The notes under the pieces were generated by a model. That model saw nothing but the letters and a program-made list of their open reading frames with translations, was not told the origin of the DNA and searched no databases. From contig OY292278.1 of NCBI GenBank assembly GCA_958496175.1, forward strand, positions 4,774,001-4,838,000: a DNA stretch of 64,000 bases, given 5' to 3'. Both the position numbers and the translations under genes were made by a program. The DNA comes from Sisyra terminalis (taxonomy: Eukaryota > Arthropoda > Insecta > Neuroptera > Sisyridae). This document shows positions 39,092 to 50,084 of this stretch, one piece after another (positions within the stretch are counted from its first letter, which is position 1; each line of letters starts with the position of its first letter).

Positions 39092-40956
39092 ATGGCAGAG
39101 ACAACTCCCACCCAAACGTCAGCAGGCACAGAAATCACCACCATCACGGCCGAACCAGCCGAGCAGGTAATTCTAGAATAAATCGTATGACTAATGCACA
39201 ATGTACGTCATCGACTCTTCTTATCATTTGCATTGATTAAAGTTCAATCATCTTATTGTTTCACATCAAAAAAGTCATGTTTAGGCCAACTTTCATTTGT
39301 AATCTCCACAAAATTTGGAGGAAAACAATTCCGGTGGTTAAAAGTTACTCGACAGTGTCGCCCGCCGAAGATGCTCCACTAGGTGGTTTGAAAGTGTTGG
39401 ATCTCACGCGAATCATTGCCGGACCGTATTGTACAATGATACTGGGTGATCTAGGAGCAGAGGTTTATAAAATTGAACGTCCATTTCACGGGGATGAATG
39501 TCGTAAATGGGGACCTCCGTTTATGGAAAATTCGGACGACTCGTGCTACTTTTCCTGCGTTAATCGAAACAAGAAAAGCGTCTGCGTGGATATAACCAAT
39601 CCGTTGGGACAAGAAATAATTCACGATTTAGCCAAAAAGTGTGATGTTTTCATCGAAAATTATATTCCTGGAAAACTTGATTCATACAATTTAGGATATG
39701 AACATCTAAAGAAAATCAATCCTGGCTTGATTTACTGCTCGATCACAGGCTATGGAACTAAAGGTCCGTATAAAAACAAGCCAGGATATGACGTAATCGC
39801 GGCTTCAGTTGGCGGTCTAATGCACATAACCGGTCCAGAAGGAGGCGAGCCGGTGAAAGTTGGAGTTGCCATCACTGATATCTGTACCGGCCTCTATGCT
39901 CACGGCGCCATCATGGCGGCACTGATCAAAAAAAGCCGAACAAATCGTGGACAAAAAATCAATTGTGATCTGCTTTCCACTCAACTATCAACGTTAATCA
40001 ATATTGGTGTCAACTTTTTAAACGCCGGGATCGAAGGCAAAAGATTTGGTACAGCTCATGCGAGTATCGTTCCCTATCAAGCCTTTCCCACGCGGGATGG
40101 ATTCTTCACAATTGGCTGTGCCAGCGAAAAACAATTCGAAGACTTTTGCCAAAGAATAAATCGAAATGATATTCTCGACAACGACAAATACAAAACTAAT
40201 CCGCTTCGCGTTGTCAATCGACACACACTTATTCCTTTACTACGGGAAATTTTATCCAACTATACAAATCAGGAACTTAATGCATTATTCGATGGAGCGT
40301 CATTCCCCTGTGGTCCAATCAATTCGTTGCGAGAAGTTTTCGAAGATCCACACGTGAAAGCCATTGAAATAGTGAAAACTTTATCACATCCTTTGGCAGG
40401 CCCTATTCGTGTAGTTGGTCCTCCGGTAGAATTCAGTGAGGGTGGCAATTTTGTGCGGCTACCGCCGCCAATTTTAGGCCAACATACCGTCGATGTTATG
40501 ACCAACATTTTACACTACGATACCGAAAAAATTAAACGGCTAACCAACTTGAATGTGTTACAATAAGATGACTTTTTATTCTTTTTATATTTACAATTAT
40601 GGTTTGAATCTTTATTTTTAGAGTATTCCCGTGTTGCGATTACGACTACAGAAGCCAAAAAACACAAAACAAGTACAATGGACAACAGAAACCGTGGACA
40701 ATGAAATGATGAACAAAAAGAAATCAAAATGTAAGATTGAAATATCAAATTTTCCTTCTAAGCTCATATATTTCTATTAATTTTAGGTTGTTGTATATAT
40801 GAGAAGAAACGAGATCCTCTGGCAGAAAGTGATTCAGATGATGATCGAGATGAATGCGATAATTGCCATGGCCACGTGGAGCAACGAGTCAAGTCTCGTA
40901 TAGCAACAGCCGTTAATATTGAACCACCCACTGAAGAAGTTTCCTCGTCTTCATAA
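39092..40956 (+). CDS. PPP1R11: Protein phosphatase 1 regulatory (inhibitor-3) subunit 11, 3 exons, 117 aa
   Basis: Small, disordered PP1 inhibitor (inhibitor-3 / Ypi1 family; the mammalian protein is also reported as an E3 ligase). Exons 39092-39166, 40622-40730 and 40787-40956 join in frame with GT-AG sites. Translation shows the PP1-docking RVxF-type motif in KQVQW followed by the family hallmark TVDNE (human has the same order), then SKCCCIYEK across the exon 2/3 junction, an acidic run SDSDDDRDE and a CxxC-H segment CDNCHGH. Length is close to the human protein (126 aa). Exon 1 encodes only a Thr/Ser/Ala-rich leader of 25 residues. Intron 1 (39167-40621) contains the entire SUGCT coding region on the same strand, which is the unusual feature here. 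Polyadenylation signal AATAAA at 41093. Identification rests on several near-invariant motifs. Confidence 0.93.
39277..40566 (+). CDS. SUGCT: Succinate-hydroxymethylglutarate/glutaryl-CoA transferase (CaiB/BaiF family), mitochondrial, intronless, 429 aa
   Basis: Class III CoA-transferase; the animal member moves CoA between dicarboxylic acids (glutarate, succinate, HMG) in mitochondria. A single uninterrupted ORF. The first ATG in frame is 39277; the frame extends upstream only to a TTG, so 429 aa is chosen, near the human length (445 aa). Residues 1-30 are rich in Lys/Arg and hydrophobics with no acid, ending in SYSTVSP, typical of a matrix-targeting presequence. The CaiB/BaiF core follows: LKVLDLTRIIAGPYCTMILG, DLGAEVYKIE, NRNKKSV, DVFIENY, LIYCSITGYG, GYDVIAASVGGLM, and VAITDICTGLYA, whose Asp201 aligns with the catalytic Asp of the family (inferred). 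It lies within intron 1 of PPP1R11, same strand: ATG 110 bp after the exon 1 donor, stop only 55 bp before the exon 2 acceptor. No polyadenylation signal lies between its stop and that acceptor. Confidence 0.94.
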   Translation: MFRPTFICNLHKIWRKTIPVVKSYSTVSPAEDAPLGGLKVLDLTRIIAGPYCTMILGDLGAEVYKIERPFHGDECRKWGPPFMENSDDSCYFSCVNRNKKSVCVDITNPLGQEIIHDLAKKCDVFIENYIPGKLDSYNLGYEHLKKINPGLIYCSITGYGTKGPYKNKPGYDVIAASVGGLMHITGPEGGEPVKVGVAITDICTGLYAHGAIMAALIKKSRTNRGQKINCDLLSTQLSTLINIGVNFLNAGIEGKRFGTAHASIVPYQAFPTRDGFFTIGCASEKQFEDFCQRINRNDILDNDKYKTNPLRVVNRHTLIPLLREILSNYTNQELNALFDGASFPCGPINSLREVFEDPHVKAIEIVKTLSHPLAGPIRVVGPPVEFSEGGNFVRLPPPILGQHTVDVMTNILHYDTEKIKRLTNLNVLQ

Positions 40957-42450
40957 TTATACTTTAGACCTTGTAATTCTAAATATTTAAATCCTTAAAA
41001 ATCGTAACTTTCTTCTAGTAAATCGTAAAGAACTTCGTGTTAAATGTAATTTAAAAGCCCAAATACAAGTTATATCTTTTATATATATTTAAAATAAATA
41101 TTTATATTTTTATGAGTTTTTCGATTCAGTGTTTCGGGAGATTATAACGATTATAACATTCAATAGTTGTTTAATTGTTAAGAAAATTGTCTACATATCT
41201 ATTGACCTTTTTTCAATTGGATTGAGAAAAGGAACGTTTGATTCTTAATTGTATAAAATATAAATGATTCTATTGATCATATTATAAATGTATATTTGAT
41301 TTTTATTAAAAATTCATTCTAAAATATTGCGATCTATTTATTTTAATGGAAAAAAATATTGGGTAATTTGTTGGCTTATTTGAATATAATGGGTAGAAAA
41401 ACAATGAACAAGTTGGTACAAGTCGTTGACTTATTATTTGCAAAAGGCCAAAGAAATGCTTGTCCTTGACTTTGAAATCAATTAAGAAAGGTAAGTAAAG
41501 GTAAATCTAAGTCTAATCATTGATTTTTTAATGATTTTTAAGCTTTCAGAGAAGAAATTTCAGTACATACTTGTAAAGCCGGTGAAGCTCTCCATCTTTG
41601 ACATCCTGATCGAAAAATCCACCAGAAAACACCAGCACTATGCACTTTATCGATTTTCATTGATTTAAATCAAATCTTTGCAATTATTTATATATTTAAA
41701 TTAAAAAAACATACTTAGTTGATTAAATACTTAAAGTTTTAACTTAAATCACTCCCGAAACGTCAAAAAGAACACCAAATTGACCAGATTAATGAACGGC
41801 TGAAACGGTTGCACCAGTAATGAACATTAGGAAGTCAGAAAAATGTCATTCGAAAAAGGAGTTCTGGAATTGTTTAATGACACTTTGAAAAGTTTTTGAA
41901 TCGATTTTTTACGTCTAAAAAAGAGCTAGTTTGTAGTTATTTGTCAAAAAAATAGTAATTTACAACTAATTGTGATATTTTCATCAAAAACTTTACGATT
42001 TTTATTTTATAAGACAAGAAATAAGAGTCACGAACCGTCCCAGGATATGATCAACCTGGTGAACGGTTTGCGATGAGTTCTTGACGTTCTAGAATTGATT
42101 TTTTGAAATCGATCAAAAATTTGATATAAATCATGAAAATTACACCAATTTCTTAATCTTTTTTTTGAATTAAGTAGATGCCAACTCTTGGAATTATTGC
42201 GGTCCATATTCCTGTAAATTTTTCAACCAATTTTCCTGATATTTAAATAAAACAATTCGTTACTTTGCAAAAACTTTTTTATTATCGTTTTATTACAGTA
42301 AAAATTTATAAATTTCTCATCGTATTTACAAATATATACAAATAGATTATATAAAATTATGTTTTTTTTGTGTTATAATTTAAAAAGATTCCATCAATCA
42401 ACATAAATAAATTCTTGTGAAACAATTTCTTTAAAGATCAATAAACTTCC
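40957..42450. other. 3' UTR of PPP1R11 and convergent intergenic spacer
   Basis: The 3' UTR ends near 41.1 kb; the remainder up to the FBXW5 stop is AT-rich. 'aggtaagtaaaggta' near 41490 is a donor-like sequence but no exon can be fitted. Nothing else recognised. Confidence 0.45.
41093..41098 (+). terminator. Likely polyadenylation signal of the PPP1R11/SUGCT unit
   Basis: AATAAA 137 bases after the PPP1R11 stop, in an AT-rich 3' UTR. It is the first good signal downstream of both the SUGCT and PPP1R11 stop codons, which is why a common 3' end is suspected. Confidence 0.55.
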
Positions 42451-42451
42451 T

Positions 42452-44656
42452 TTATTTGTTCGTCAAATCCGTTCCCAACGGACAATCGTCCATATTCAAT
42501 CCGATTTTCCTCACCATCGCCTTTGACCTCCACACTTTCAGTGTGTAATCATCGCTGGCGGTCACCAACATTTCGGGGTCCCGTGGATTAAACGCGACCG
42601 AATTTACAACGTCACTGTGCGGAAATTTTGCCAAACATATCCCATAGTGACGGTCCCAAAGATAACCATGCTTATCTTCAGCCCCACTAACAAAAAAAAT
42701 CATTCTTAATATTTTTTTATTAATAATAAATGTAATTTACCTGGCGACATATTCGTTGCACACGTCCAAAAAAATAAAAAAGCACTCGTTATTCGGTGTA
42801 TAGGCTTTATGGGCCCTCAACATTCGTCCCACTTGTTTCATCGTCACCAAATCAATCACATGAATATCAATTTCTTGTGCCAACGGTGGCGGTTCGAGCG
42901 GATTTGATATCACATAATTGCTAGGCCAAGGTCTGCTATTCACATACAAATATCTGCAAAAAAAATCAACATAAACAATTGATTTGAACTGATTTTTTTT
43001 ATATGCCACACCGATGATCGGGAGACAATCTCATTCCGATGATATGTCCGTGTAAATCGATCAAATGATCAACTTTATCAAACTTATGTGCCACGGATTC
43101 GTAGTCTAACCAATTGATTTCAGTCGGCGGAATTCCCGAGGCGCGTTTGATGTCTTCGTCGGCTTTCATTGCCAAACGGACTTTTAACGATGGACCTGGA
43201 TCTAATCGTTGCGGAAACATAAGCGGCTTTAGCCGCTTGAAACCAATTTCGTGGGGCGTATATGTTTTCGATCCGGTTGTAAAAATTAAGATTTTATCGT
43301 GATTCATCGAAGATGTGGATGGTAATGATGACGTGGATGATTCAGATGTGTCAATATCTTGGCTAGTTGAACACTCCGGGTCTGATAAATTAGTTTCGTT
43401 GGCCAACCGGTCATCGTTGTCCAACGAACACGACGAAAATTGTTTCTCGACTTGTCGATATTCTTTGTTATACGTAATAGGACTTGCATAATCGCCCGTT
43501 CCCAAATTCATTTCCATTCGGTCTACATTCGGTTTCGATGATGAACTATCTAAAAAAATCGGGACAAAAAAATTCCAACACTAAAATATGATTTTCTCGC
43601 AGAAATTACCTTGTAAACTAACGGATAGATCATAGTGAGATGGAGGATTTCCGGTTTCGTGACGACAATCTCCAGACGAGATTGGTTCAGTCATTTCTGA
43701 AGTTGTTCTATTCGAATTTAAAATCGTGACACAATCGGCGACCATGATCGAGCGTATCGAGCTGGCTTTTGTGTTATAAAATTTAAATAATTGAGCCGTG
43801 ACGGGGGCATGTTCTGAGCTGGTTTCCTGGTTCGCCTTATTCATCCACAAGATCGACGTGCTGACCAGATGTGCCAACCAATGCAGATCACCCGAGAGTA
43901 AGTGTTGATCGGTGTACCAAGTTCCAAAAATGTCGTACGGTTTATTCATCACGCGACATTGAAGCGTAAATCCATCTAAAGACCAGAAAAATTATTTTCC
44001 TTATAAAGAAATCAGTTACAAGTTGATCACCTTCAATGCTAAATACGGCAATTTCACCAGAAGTGCTATGAGGACTTCCAAAATGTACTCCCGAAACCAA
44101 TAACAGCGTGTCGGACGAATTAAATTGGGAATATTGCGTGTACTTCCAACTAAAGTCGTGCATATTATAAAAGTATTTAACTTTGGCCGGATATTCCGAA
44201 GTCCAAACCAAAACATATCCATCTTTCGAACAGGTGGCAAAATATTTTCCATTGTGAGAGAAACTAACGTGCAACACTTGATGATGATGATCCTTTAGCA
44301 CTTCCGTTTGCACAAACGGAATATGATCGCAAAGTCTTATATACTCGGAACGCCAGGTGGCCCCTATAGATCCAAAAAAGAACAATTATATAACACAACA
44401 ACACCGAAAAGAATTCCACCATACCTTGTGCCAGACCAATGGATTTATCCACTTTGAACACACGACAAAACAAATTCTTCCAGATCAACTCGTCCAGACT
44501 GACCTGATACCAATTGCGACACACCAGTCCCACGTTCACCAGGTCCTTGACGTCGAGAAATTTGAAAAGATACACTAATATTGCTTCGGGCATATAGCAC
44601 CAGTAACTGTTCTCGAAAAAGTACGAGTGCTCGTCGTCCGGATTGTCCGAATCCAT
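42452..44656 (-). CDS. FBXW5: F-box/WD repeat-containing protein 5, 6 exons, 638 aa
   Basis: Substrate receptor of SCF / CUL4-DDB1 ubiquitin ligases. Exons, in transcription order: 44656-44425, 44363-44031, 43975-43610, 43549-43012, 42953-42741, 42686-42452; all joins keep frame on GT-AG sites. An F-box spans roughly residues 22-62 (YMPEAILVYLFKFLDVKDL, then LVCRNWYQVSLDELIWKNLF). A first WD40 blade is at about 100-132 (HQVLHVSFSHNGKYFATCS ending DGYVLVW), and two blades are clear near the C-terminus (RYLYVNSRPWP region and VVNSVAFNPRDP to DDYTLKVW, Trp613). The linker in exon 4 is Ser/Asp/Thr-rich and probably disordered; it makes the protein longer than human FBXW5 (566 aa). The motif order F-box, blade, long middle, C-terminal blades, plus NSRPWP, is diagnostic for FBXW5 among F-box/WD proteins. 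Convergent with PPP1R11. AATAAA overlaps the stop codon (42451-42456). Confidence 0.93.
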
Positions 44657-45374
44657 TGTTATGATAGTTTTTGAAGAACTATGAACTACACTTGTGGGAT
44701 TTGCACTTATAAATAAAATAAAATCACATTCTTTACTCTGTATTTATTGTTTGTCAATCAGCTGATTCATACGACAGCTTAATCCAAAACATGAACCCGA
44801 CGATCGTGACAATGGGGCACCTGGTGCCTAGTAGCGGGAACTAGCGGCTTCAAACATTGTCCGCAACAATGCAGCAAATAATCAAACCAAACTTGCATCA
44901 AAAATTACTCATAGAAACTTTTTAAACATTTGTGTTCCAATGTTCAACAGAAATATTTGTTTTTTAGTGAAATATCTCATGTGTGTTTTAAAGAAGTGTA
45001 GTTATAGCAAAGATAGTTATTTGGAAAGTCAGGATTTCCAATTAAATGATTTAGATTTGTAGTACAAAAGGTTACATAGACTAAACAAAATCCTCCCCGA
45101 AACAATCATTAAAATGGACCTTTTTGGTCGAAAATTTTCACTATCAATCAGTCACCAATAGTTGGAAATCCTTGGGAAATGAATAATCTCTTTTACAACC
45201 AACCAATGACTTTTATTTTCTACAATAGATCTATGTAGGAAGAAGATTGAAAAGTTAATATTTCTATTAATTTATCATCAAATAATCTAAAATGTATTTA
45301 GTTAAAATTTCCTACGATAAAAAACCATAGAATTGTTTTTGAAAAGTTGAAACAGAATCCAAAACTTAAGTTAA
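44657..45374. other. FBXW5 upstream region
   Basis: The FBXW5 promoter should lie just above 44656; a dyad 'aatcagctgatt' is at about 44756-44767. Beyond that is AT-rich DNA leading into the dead LINE. Confidence 0.4.
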
Positions 45375-47290
45375 AGCTTTTAAAAGGTAGAAAGTATTCC
45401 AAAAGTAAACGTCAAACTAAATTTTCACTGAAGAAAAGAGATTAAAGGAAACGTCCTACTAAAAGTCTTTCAAGCCCAGAAAAACTAAAAAATGGGCTTC
45501 CTCAAGGATCAGTTTTAAAAGTCCTTCTATTCTTGTGAAATTCAACATCTTCCTAAACCTGCAAAATACCACCTTTTTGCAGATAATTTAACAATAACGT
45601 AAAGAAATACAACAAATCAAACTTCCTTTAAACTAATTCAGAAAACCATGGACAAACTTCAAGACTGGATAAAACGGGCTTAAAATTTTCTAAAACAGAA
45701 TCGGTAATTACAAAGGCTAAACCTTCTAAACCTCAATGGCTATCAAATTAAAATGGAAAGCAATAGTCTTGGATTAGAAACTCTTCTGGAAACTACATGA
45801 CAACTCAATCATAAAAGACTGCTACAAAAGATTAAAGGAAGTACTGGGAAGCTGACAGGAAATGCTTATTTGAAATCTACAAAATTCTGAATCCCTCAAA
45901 ATTGAATTATGGGTGTATTTTTTATGATTTAGCATCAAAAACCAGCCAAATAAAACTGATACAATCTAAAATAATACCCTTAGACTTAGGAGCCTTTAGA
46001 ACCAGTGGAAGCTGGGAAGCTTCCACTTGATCTAAGAACGAAGAAACCAATTGTCAATTTTGCATTGTGCAATAAAGAGGACTTAAACAATCCAACCTGT
46101 ACTCGCCTAAAAAAACCAAATCAATGTACCAAATCCGGAAACATTTTTCCAAACCAGACCGAATAAGAGCCACAAAATACTGCAATAAATTTGACTTAGA
46201 TTCGAGAAAATTACAGATTTTCCAAAGGATAGAAGATGAAATGCTTTCATAGGAAGAATTCAGGCCAATTGTCAATCTAAAACTAGCCAAAAACCTTAAG
46301 AAAAGCATATCCCTACAACATAATAAAAGTTTTTTCTTGGAAACTTTAAATAAACACCGACAAGAGATGGATCCCTCACGGCAACAGGATCAGGTTGTGG
46401 AGAAATAACGGACCAAACTATCAAACGTTATTAGCTCCTGAATCATTTTTCAATCTTCACCTGTGAAGCAATTGCTATTTCAAAAGCCCTTGACCCCATA
46501 AAAACGGAGAATTCACCCCAAAACTTGGCAATATTTACGGAATCCAAATCCTGCCTGGGTGCCCTCTACATCCTCATAGCTACAATTTAAACCATCATTT
46601 ATATCCGAAGGACCAGAAAAGAACTAAATGGTCGGGAAACAAGAGTGTTTCTGATCTGGATTTCCAGCCACCAAGGAGTAGAAGGAAACAATTCTAAAGC
46701 AAAAATCGTGGCAACCGACAAAACACTAGACCCTACACTGAAAACAACAAAAAATTAAATAAAAAATGCAGCCACAGGACCAAATGGAGGAGCAATTCAA
46801 CCTATATGCACCAGGTCCACTAAACAACAACGCAAAAACTTTCCATCCCGGAAACAAGAAGAAATCAATCGGTTGTGGGACGACTACGTATAGGGCAAAC
46901 AAACTTAACACATAATTTACTAATAAGCAAAAAAGATCAAGAAAAATCTTCGTATTGCCATCAAGTCCTAACAATTAGTCATATCCTGCCAAGGTTTATA
47001 AAATACACAGGTGGCCTCATGCGATACGTGACGTATTCAGAAGAAATTCGTACATATCTTCAGACTGATCAATTTCAAAATTCTTCGTATGACGTCATTT
47101 TTTTTTTCTAATGGAGCAACCTGTGTAATTTACAAACCTTGATATCCTGCCCCATTGTGGGGCCTATTCCTCACAAAGAACCTTTATTAAACTCCCTAAC
47201 ACCAAAGAATCCTGCTTAAATTCCTCCTAAGGTATAACAAGCACCCTCTCTTTCCAAAAAAGGCATTCAAAATTACAGCAAAACAGGATG
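45375..47290 (+). pseudogene. Decayed non-LTR retrotransposon (LINE) ORF2: RT, RNase H and C-terminal zinc-knuckle region
   Basis: No long ORF survives, but translation in shifting frames gives recognisable LINE signatures: a NG-PQGSVL-type reverse-transcriptase block at about 45490-45530, a degenerate F-DNLTI block near 45580 where FADD is expected, then TMDKL-DWI and GLKFSKTE (45640-45710). An RNase H-like section lies at about 46390-46700 (GSGCG, LAIFTESKS, GALYI, SSHQGVEGN-KA). The end shows RLRIGQTNLTH (46880-46920) and a SHIL-P-CG segment interrupted by a MITE at 46990. Presence of RNase H suggests the I/Jockey-group lineages. Many stops and frameshifts show it is long dead. Inferred by motif order; I could not align it. 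Confidence 0.78.
46990..47141 (+). mobile_element. 152-bp MITE (CAAGG...CCTTG family), 9-bp target duplication
   Basis: Ends CAAGGTTTATAAAATACACA and (other strand) CAAGGTTTGTAAATTACACA; flanked by perfect 9-bp repeats ATATCCTGC at 46981-46989 and 47142-47150. It interrupts the C-terminal coding remnant of the LINE. Contains a CRE-like palindrome TGACGTCA. 9-bp duplications are typical of Mutator-like elements; no transposase is present. Confidence 0.88.
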
Positions 47291-47553
47291 ACAATCCCTT
47301 GAATCCCAGTAATGACCCAAAAATTAAAAAATAAAAAAAAAAAACTTAATTTTCAGTCCATTAACTATATCTCAACATATTTCTTAATACTATCCAAATA
47401 AATCAAACACGTCTTCATTAAAAATTAATTTAACTGTTAACAAATTTACAATAAAATTATAATTTAAATGTTTACGACTAATTTAAAATAACTCCACTAT
47501 AGTACCACGTCGAGCTTCATCCTAAAAACGAACAAAGTGTTAATTTATTTTCT

Positions 47554-48716
47554 CTAAATTTTTAAGCACTCATTCTTACTCTTCTGAGCCCATTTCAGAT
47601 CGTCAGATCGTGGTTTTTCGCCCGTTAGACGTTCGATAACGTACTCCAAACCTTCCCAGAATCCTAAAATCTCCAACGGCCAATTGCACCAGCCGGTTGT
47701 GGTGCAATAGTATGTGTCATGCGGCGACACATGATGGATACGATGATGTTTGATTGGCAACACCACGTGCAATTTTTGCAGGAACAAAATGTGACCTGGA
47801 AGACCGGAATATGTGTGCGCCCATTTGTGTGTCTAAAATTGAAAATGAGATTAAGATGTTAAATTGTTGGCTGAAAATTGTCGAGTTCTTACTTGATTTG
47901 AAAGTGAGGCAAAAACGCTGAAGAAAAAGCAAAAGCAAATCCAGCCGATGTTGGCTTGAATTTCAACTTCCGACCACGTTACGAAACGCGCCAATAAATA
48001 AATCAAAACTGGCGAAATTGCTGCGAAAGTATCAGCGTTTGTTTTTGCGACCGTGTTTTTTGTTATGGATGTGGGATCGATATGATGGGCTCGAAAACGT
48101 CTAATCAATGTCTGTAAGTAAAAGAAAAAACGTAAGAATTCTCAATAATTGATCATTTATGATCGATCATACCTTTCCAAAAACCGGAAATTCAATTGTT
48201 CCCCACGTATCAGCCGCCCAATGAACCACGCCGGAGAAAAAATCCGCTACTAAAATTCCAAAAAATGCCTGGACCACCAAAGTCTTCACGTCGGCCACCC
48301 GAAAGTATTTCGCGAGCATCAAAAAATTGGCGAACATCAAAAAAAGACCCAAACCAAAGCAAATGTACTCCTGCATGATTTTCCCTGAGAAAAATGTTCA
48401 TTTATTAATTTTTTTGATGGTAAGAAGTGATGAAATTCGTACCTCTGCCGTATAATTTCGCCAGTTCTTGCACCCCTTTATGATTGGGACCCCATCGGGG
48501 TCCCAACTTTTCATTCTCGTCATTGGCTTCCTCACTGTTCAACGCCACATCCTCGGCCATCGAATTCTCCTCGATTTCCTTCACACTTTTCACCGGGGCC
48601 AAAATATTCTGCGCAATTTTCGATCGTAACTTCATAATGCTAACCGAATCGAAATCGTTCACTTCGAACAACTTGGTCACGTGAAACTCTTGCGGAGGCA
48701 GATCTACACACGCCAT
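47554..48716 (-). CDS. PEDS1: Plasmanylethanolamine desaturase (TMEM189/Kua/CarF family), 4 exons, 327 aa
   Basis: ER-membrane di-iron enzyme that introduces the vinyl-ether double bond of plasmalogens. Exons in transcription order: 48716-48443, 48384-48173, 48111-47893, 47832-47554, joined in frame on GT-AG sites. Residues 1-90 are a hydrophilic, acidic N-terminal extension (the human protein, 270 aa, has a shorter one). Hydrophobic helices follow from about 98. The conserved histidine boxes are present: HWAADTWG (His146), RRFRAHHIDPTSIT (His171/172), THKWAHTYSG (His237, His241), IKHHRIHHVSPHDTYYC (His264/265, 268/269, 273), and the family C-terminal run GWCNWPLE. No stop or frameshift interrupts it. 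AATAAA occurs just after the stop (47544-47549 on this strand). Neighbouring FBXW5 is in the same orientation but separated by 2.9 kb of transposon-derived DNA. Confidence 0.95.
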
Positions 48717-50084
48717 TGTATTTTAATTAATAATCGAAAACTTTTTTCCCAATCAATCGAAACAATCACTTTGGCGACAATTTCAATAGTGACGCCTCCA
48801 AATTTTGAGAGAGCGGTTCCAACCGCGGCTCTTTTATCATTTCAAACTCCAATAAAATAATCCGCATCATCCGTCCACACATGAGAACCCTTCTTCATTT
48901 TTTTTTTTTATTATTTCCATTAGTATTTTAAATGAAAACCAATAAAACATAGCTTCAACCTTGACAAAATTATAATTTTGTCCAAGAATTTGTAAATATT
49001 TTTCATAAAAAAAAAAAACATCAACAAATGGAAGAAAATTCTTCTTAAATTAATTGACTCATTACTCATTTTACCAAGCACTAATTAATTGCATTTAATT
49101 AACAAACATATCATTAAGATTACCAAACGAATCAAGACCTGATACATTGGTCCATTGTACCACAACTATTGTATTATTATTTTTCCAAATGGATTAAAAA
49201 AAAATAGTGAAATTTCGGAAGAAAAGATCGGTCGGGAAGTACACGCCCAAGGTTTTGGAAAATTTTCTCAAAACCAATGTAAGAAATAGAACGACCATAC
49301 CAGATGTTGTTTTCCAATGTATCAATTTACTTAAAAATCAACATTTTTTCACCATTGATTTGCCAAAAAAAAAAATAAAAATAAATATATATTAACTAAA
49401 CGCAATGACGTAAATAATGAATTTAATATTGAAAGTTCAAGAATAATTTATTCCAACTTAAACCAATTTAGATTTTGAATAAATCTACAAAAGCAAAAAA
49501 AAACCACAGAGATTTAAATAATGTACTTACTTAACTGGTCCTAACAGTTTCTTCATAAAGTTTGACCTCATAAAATGTAGGTAAGAATTATCTCCGTAGA
49601 TCCATCCGATTGTACACTTCAGAAATGTACAGAAAACTTACAATCGCTATTATTGTCAATTTCAAAAAATTTAAACGATAAAGAAATAATCAATAATTAG
49701 ACAACAGTTTAAAATTGAAGTAACAATCAAAAAGATTTCAATCGATGCCGCATTTAACGAAAAACCGTTAGTGTGCCGAAAGTTTCAATAATTCATTTAC
49801 AAATCTTCAATAAATTTGTTTTATTTTTAAAGAAAACTGTAGTTTTAATTTTATTATACATTACAGTTGTTTTTATATTCGAAATATTCAAAAAAAAACA
49901 TGAAATTTGGGGGAAGGAATACACCTAGTGGTGCTAATTAGTAAGATATCAATTATATCTTCAAGAATGGGGGAGAAAAAGAGTAAGACAAATTAATTAA
50001 ATGAGATCGGTATGTCTTTTTCGTTTAAGCCTTCTTTGACATCTGGACGAGGATTGATGGTAAATTTTCAGGTCTTTTTTTTAA
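48717..50084. other. PEDS1 upstream region and AT-rich spacer
   Basis: 48780-48900 is moderately GC-richer (gagagcggttccaaccgcgg, a hairpin) and probably contains the PEDS1 promoter or 5' UTR (inferred). The rest is AT-rich with no gene. Confidence 0.4.

Noticed and set aside
43114..43302. Plus-strand ORF within FBXW5
   Set aside because: Antisense shadow of FBXW5 exon 4.
45375..46990. Considered as a living gene because of RNase H and RT motifs
   Set aside because: Many in-frame stops and frame shifts; it is a dead retrotransposon.
48196..48401. Overlapping ORFs on both strands in PEDS1 exon 2
   Set aside because: Other frames of the desaturase exon; the histidine-box frame is the real one.
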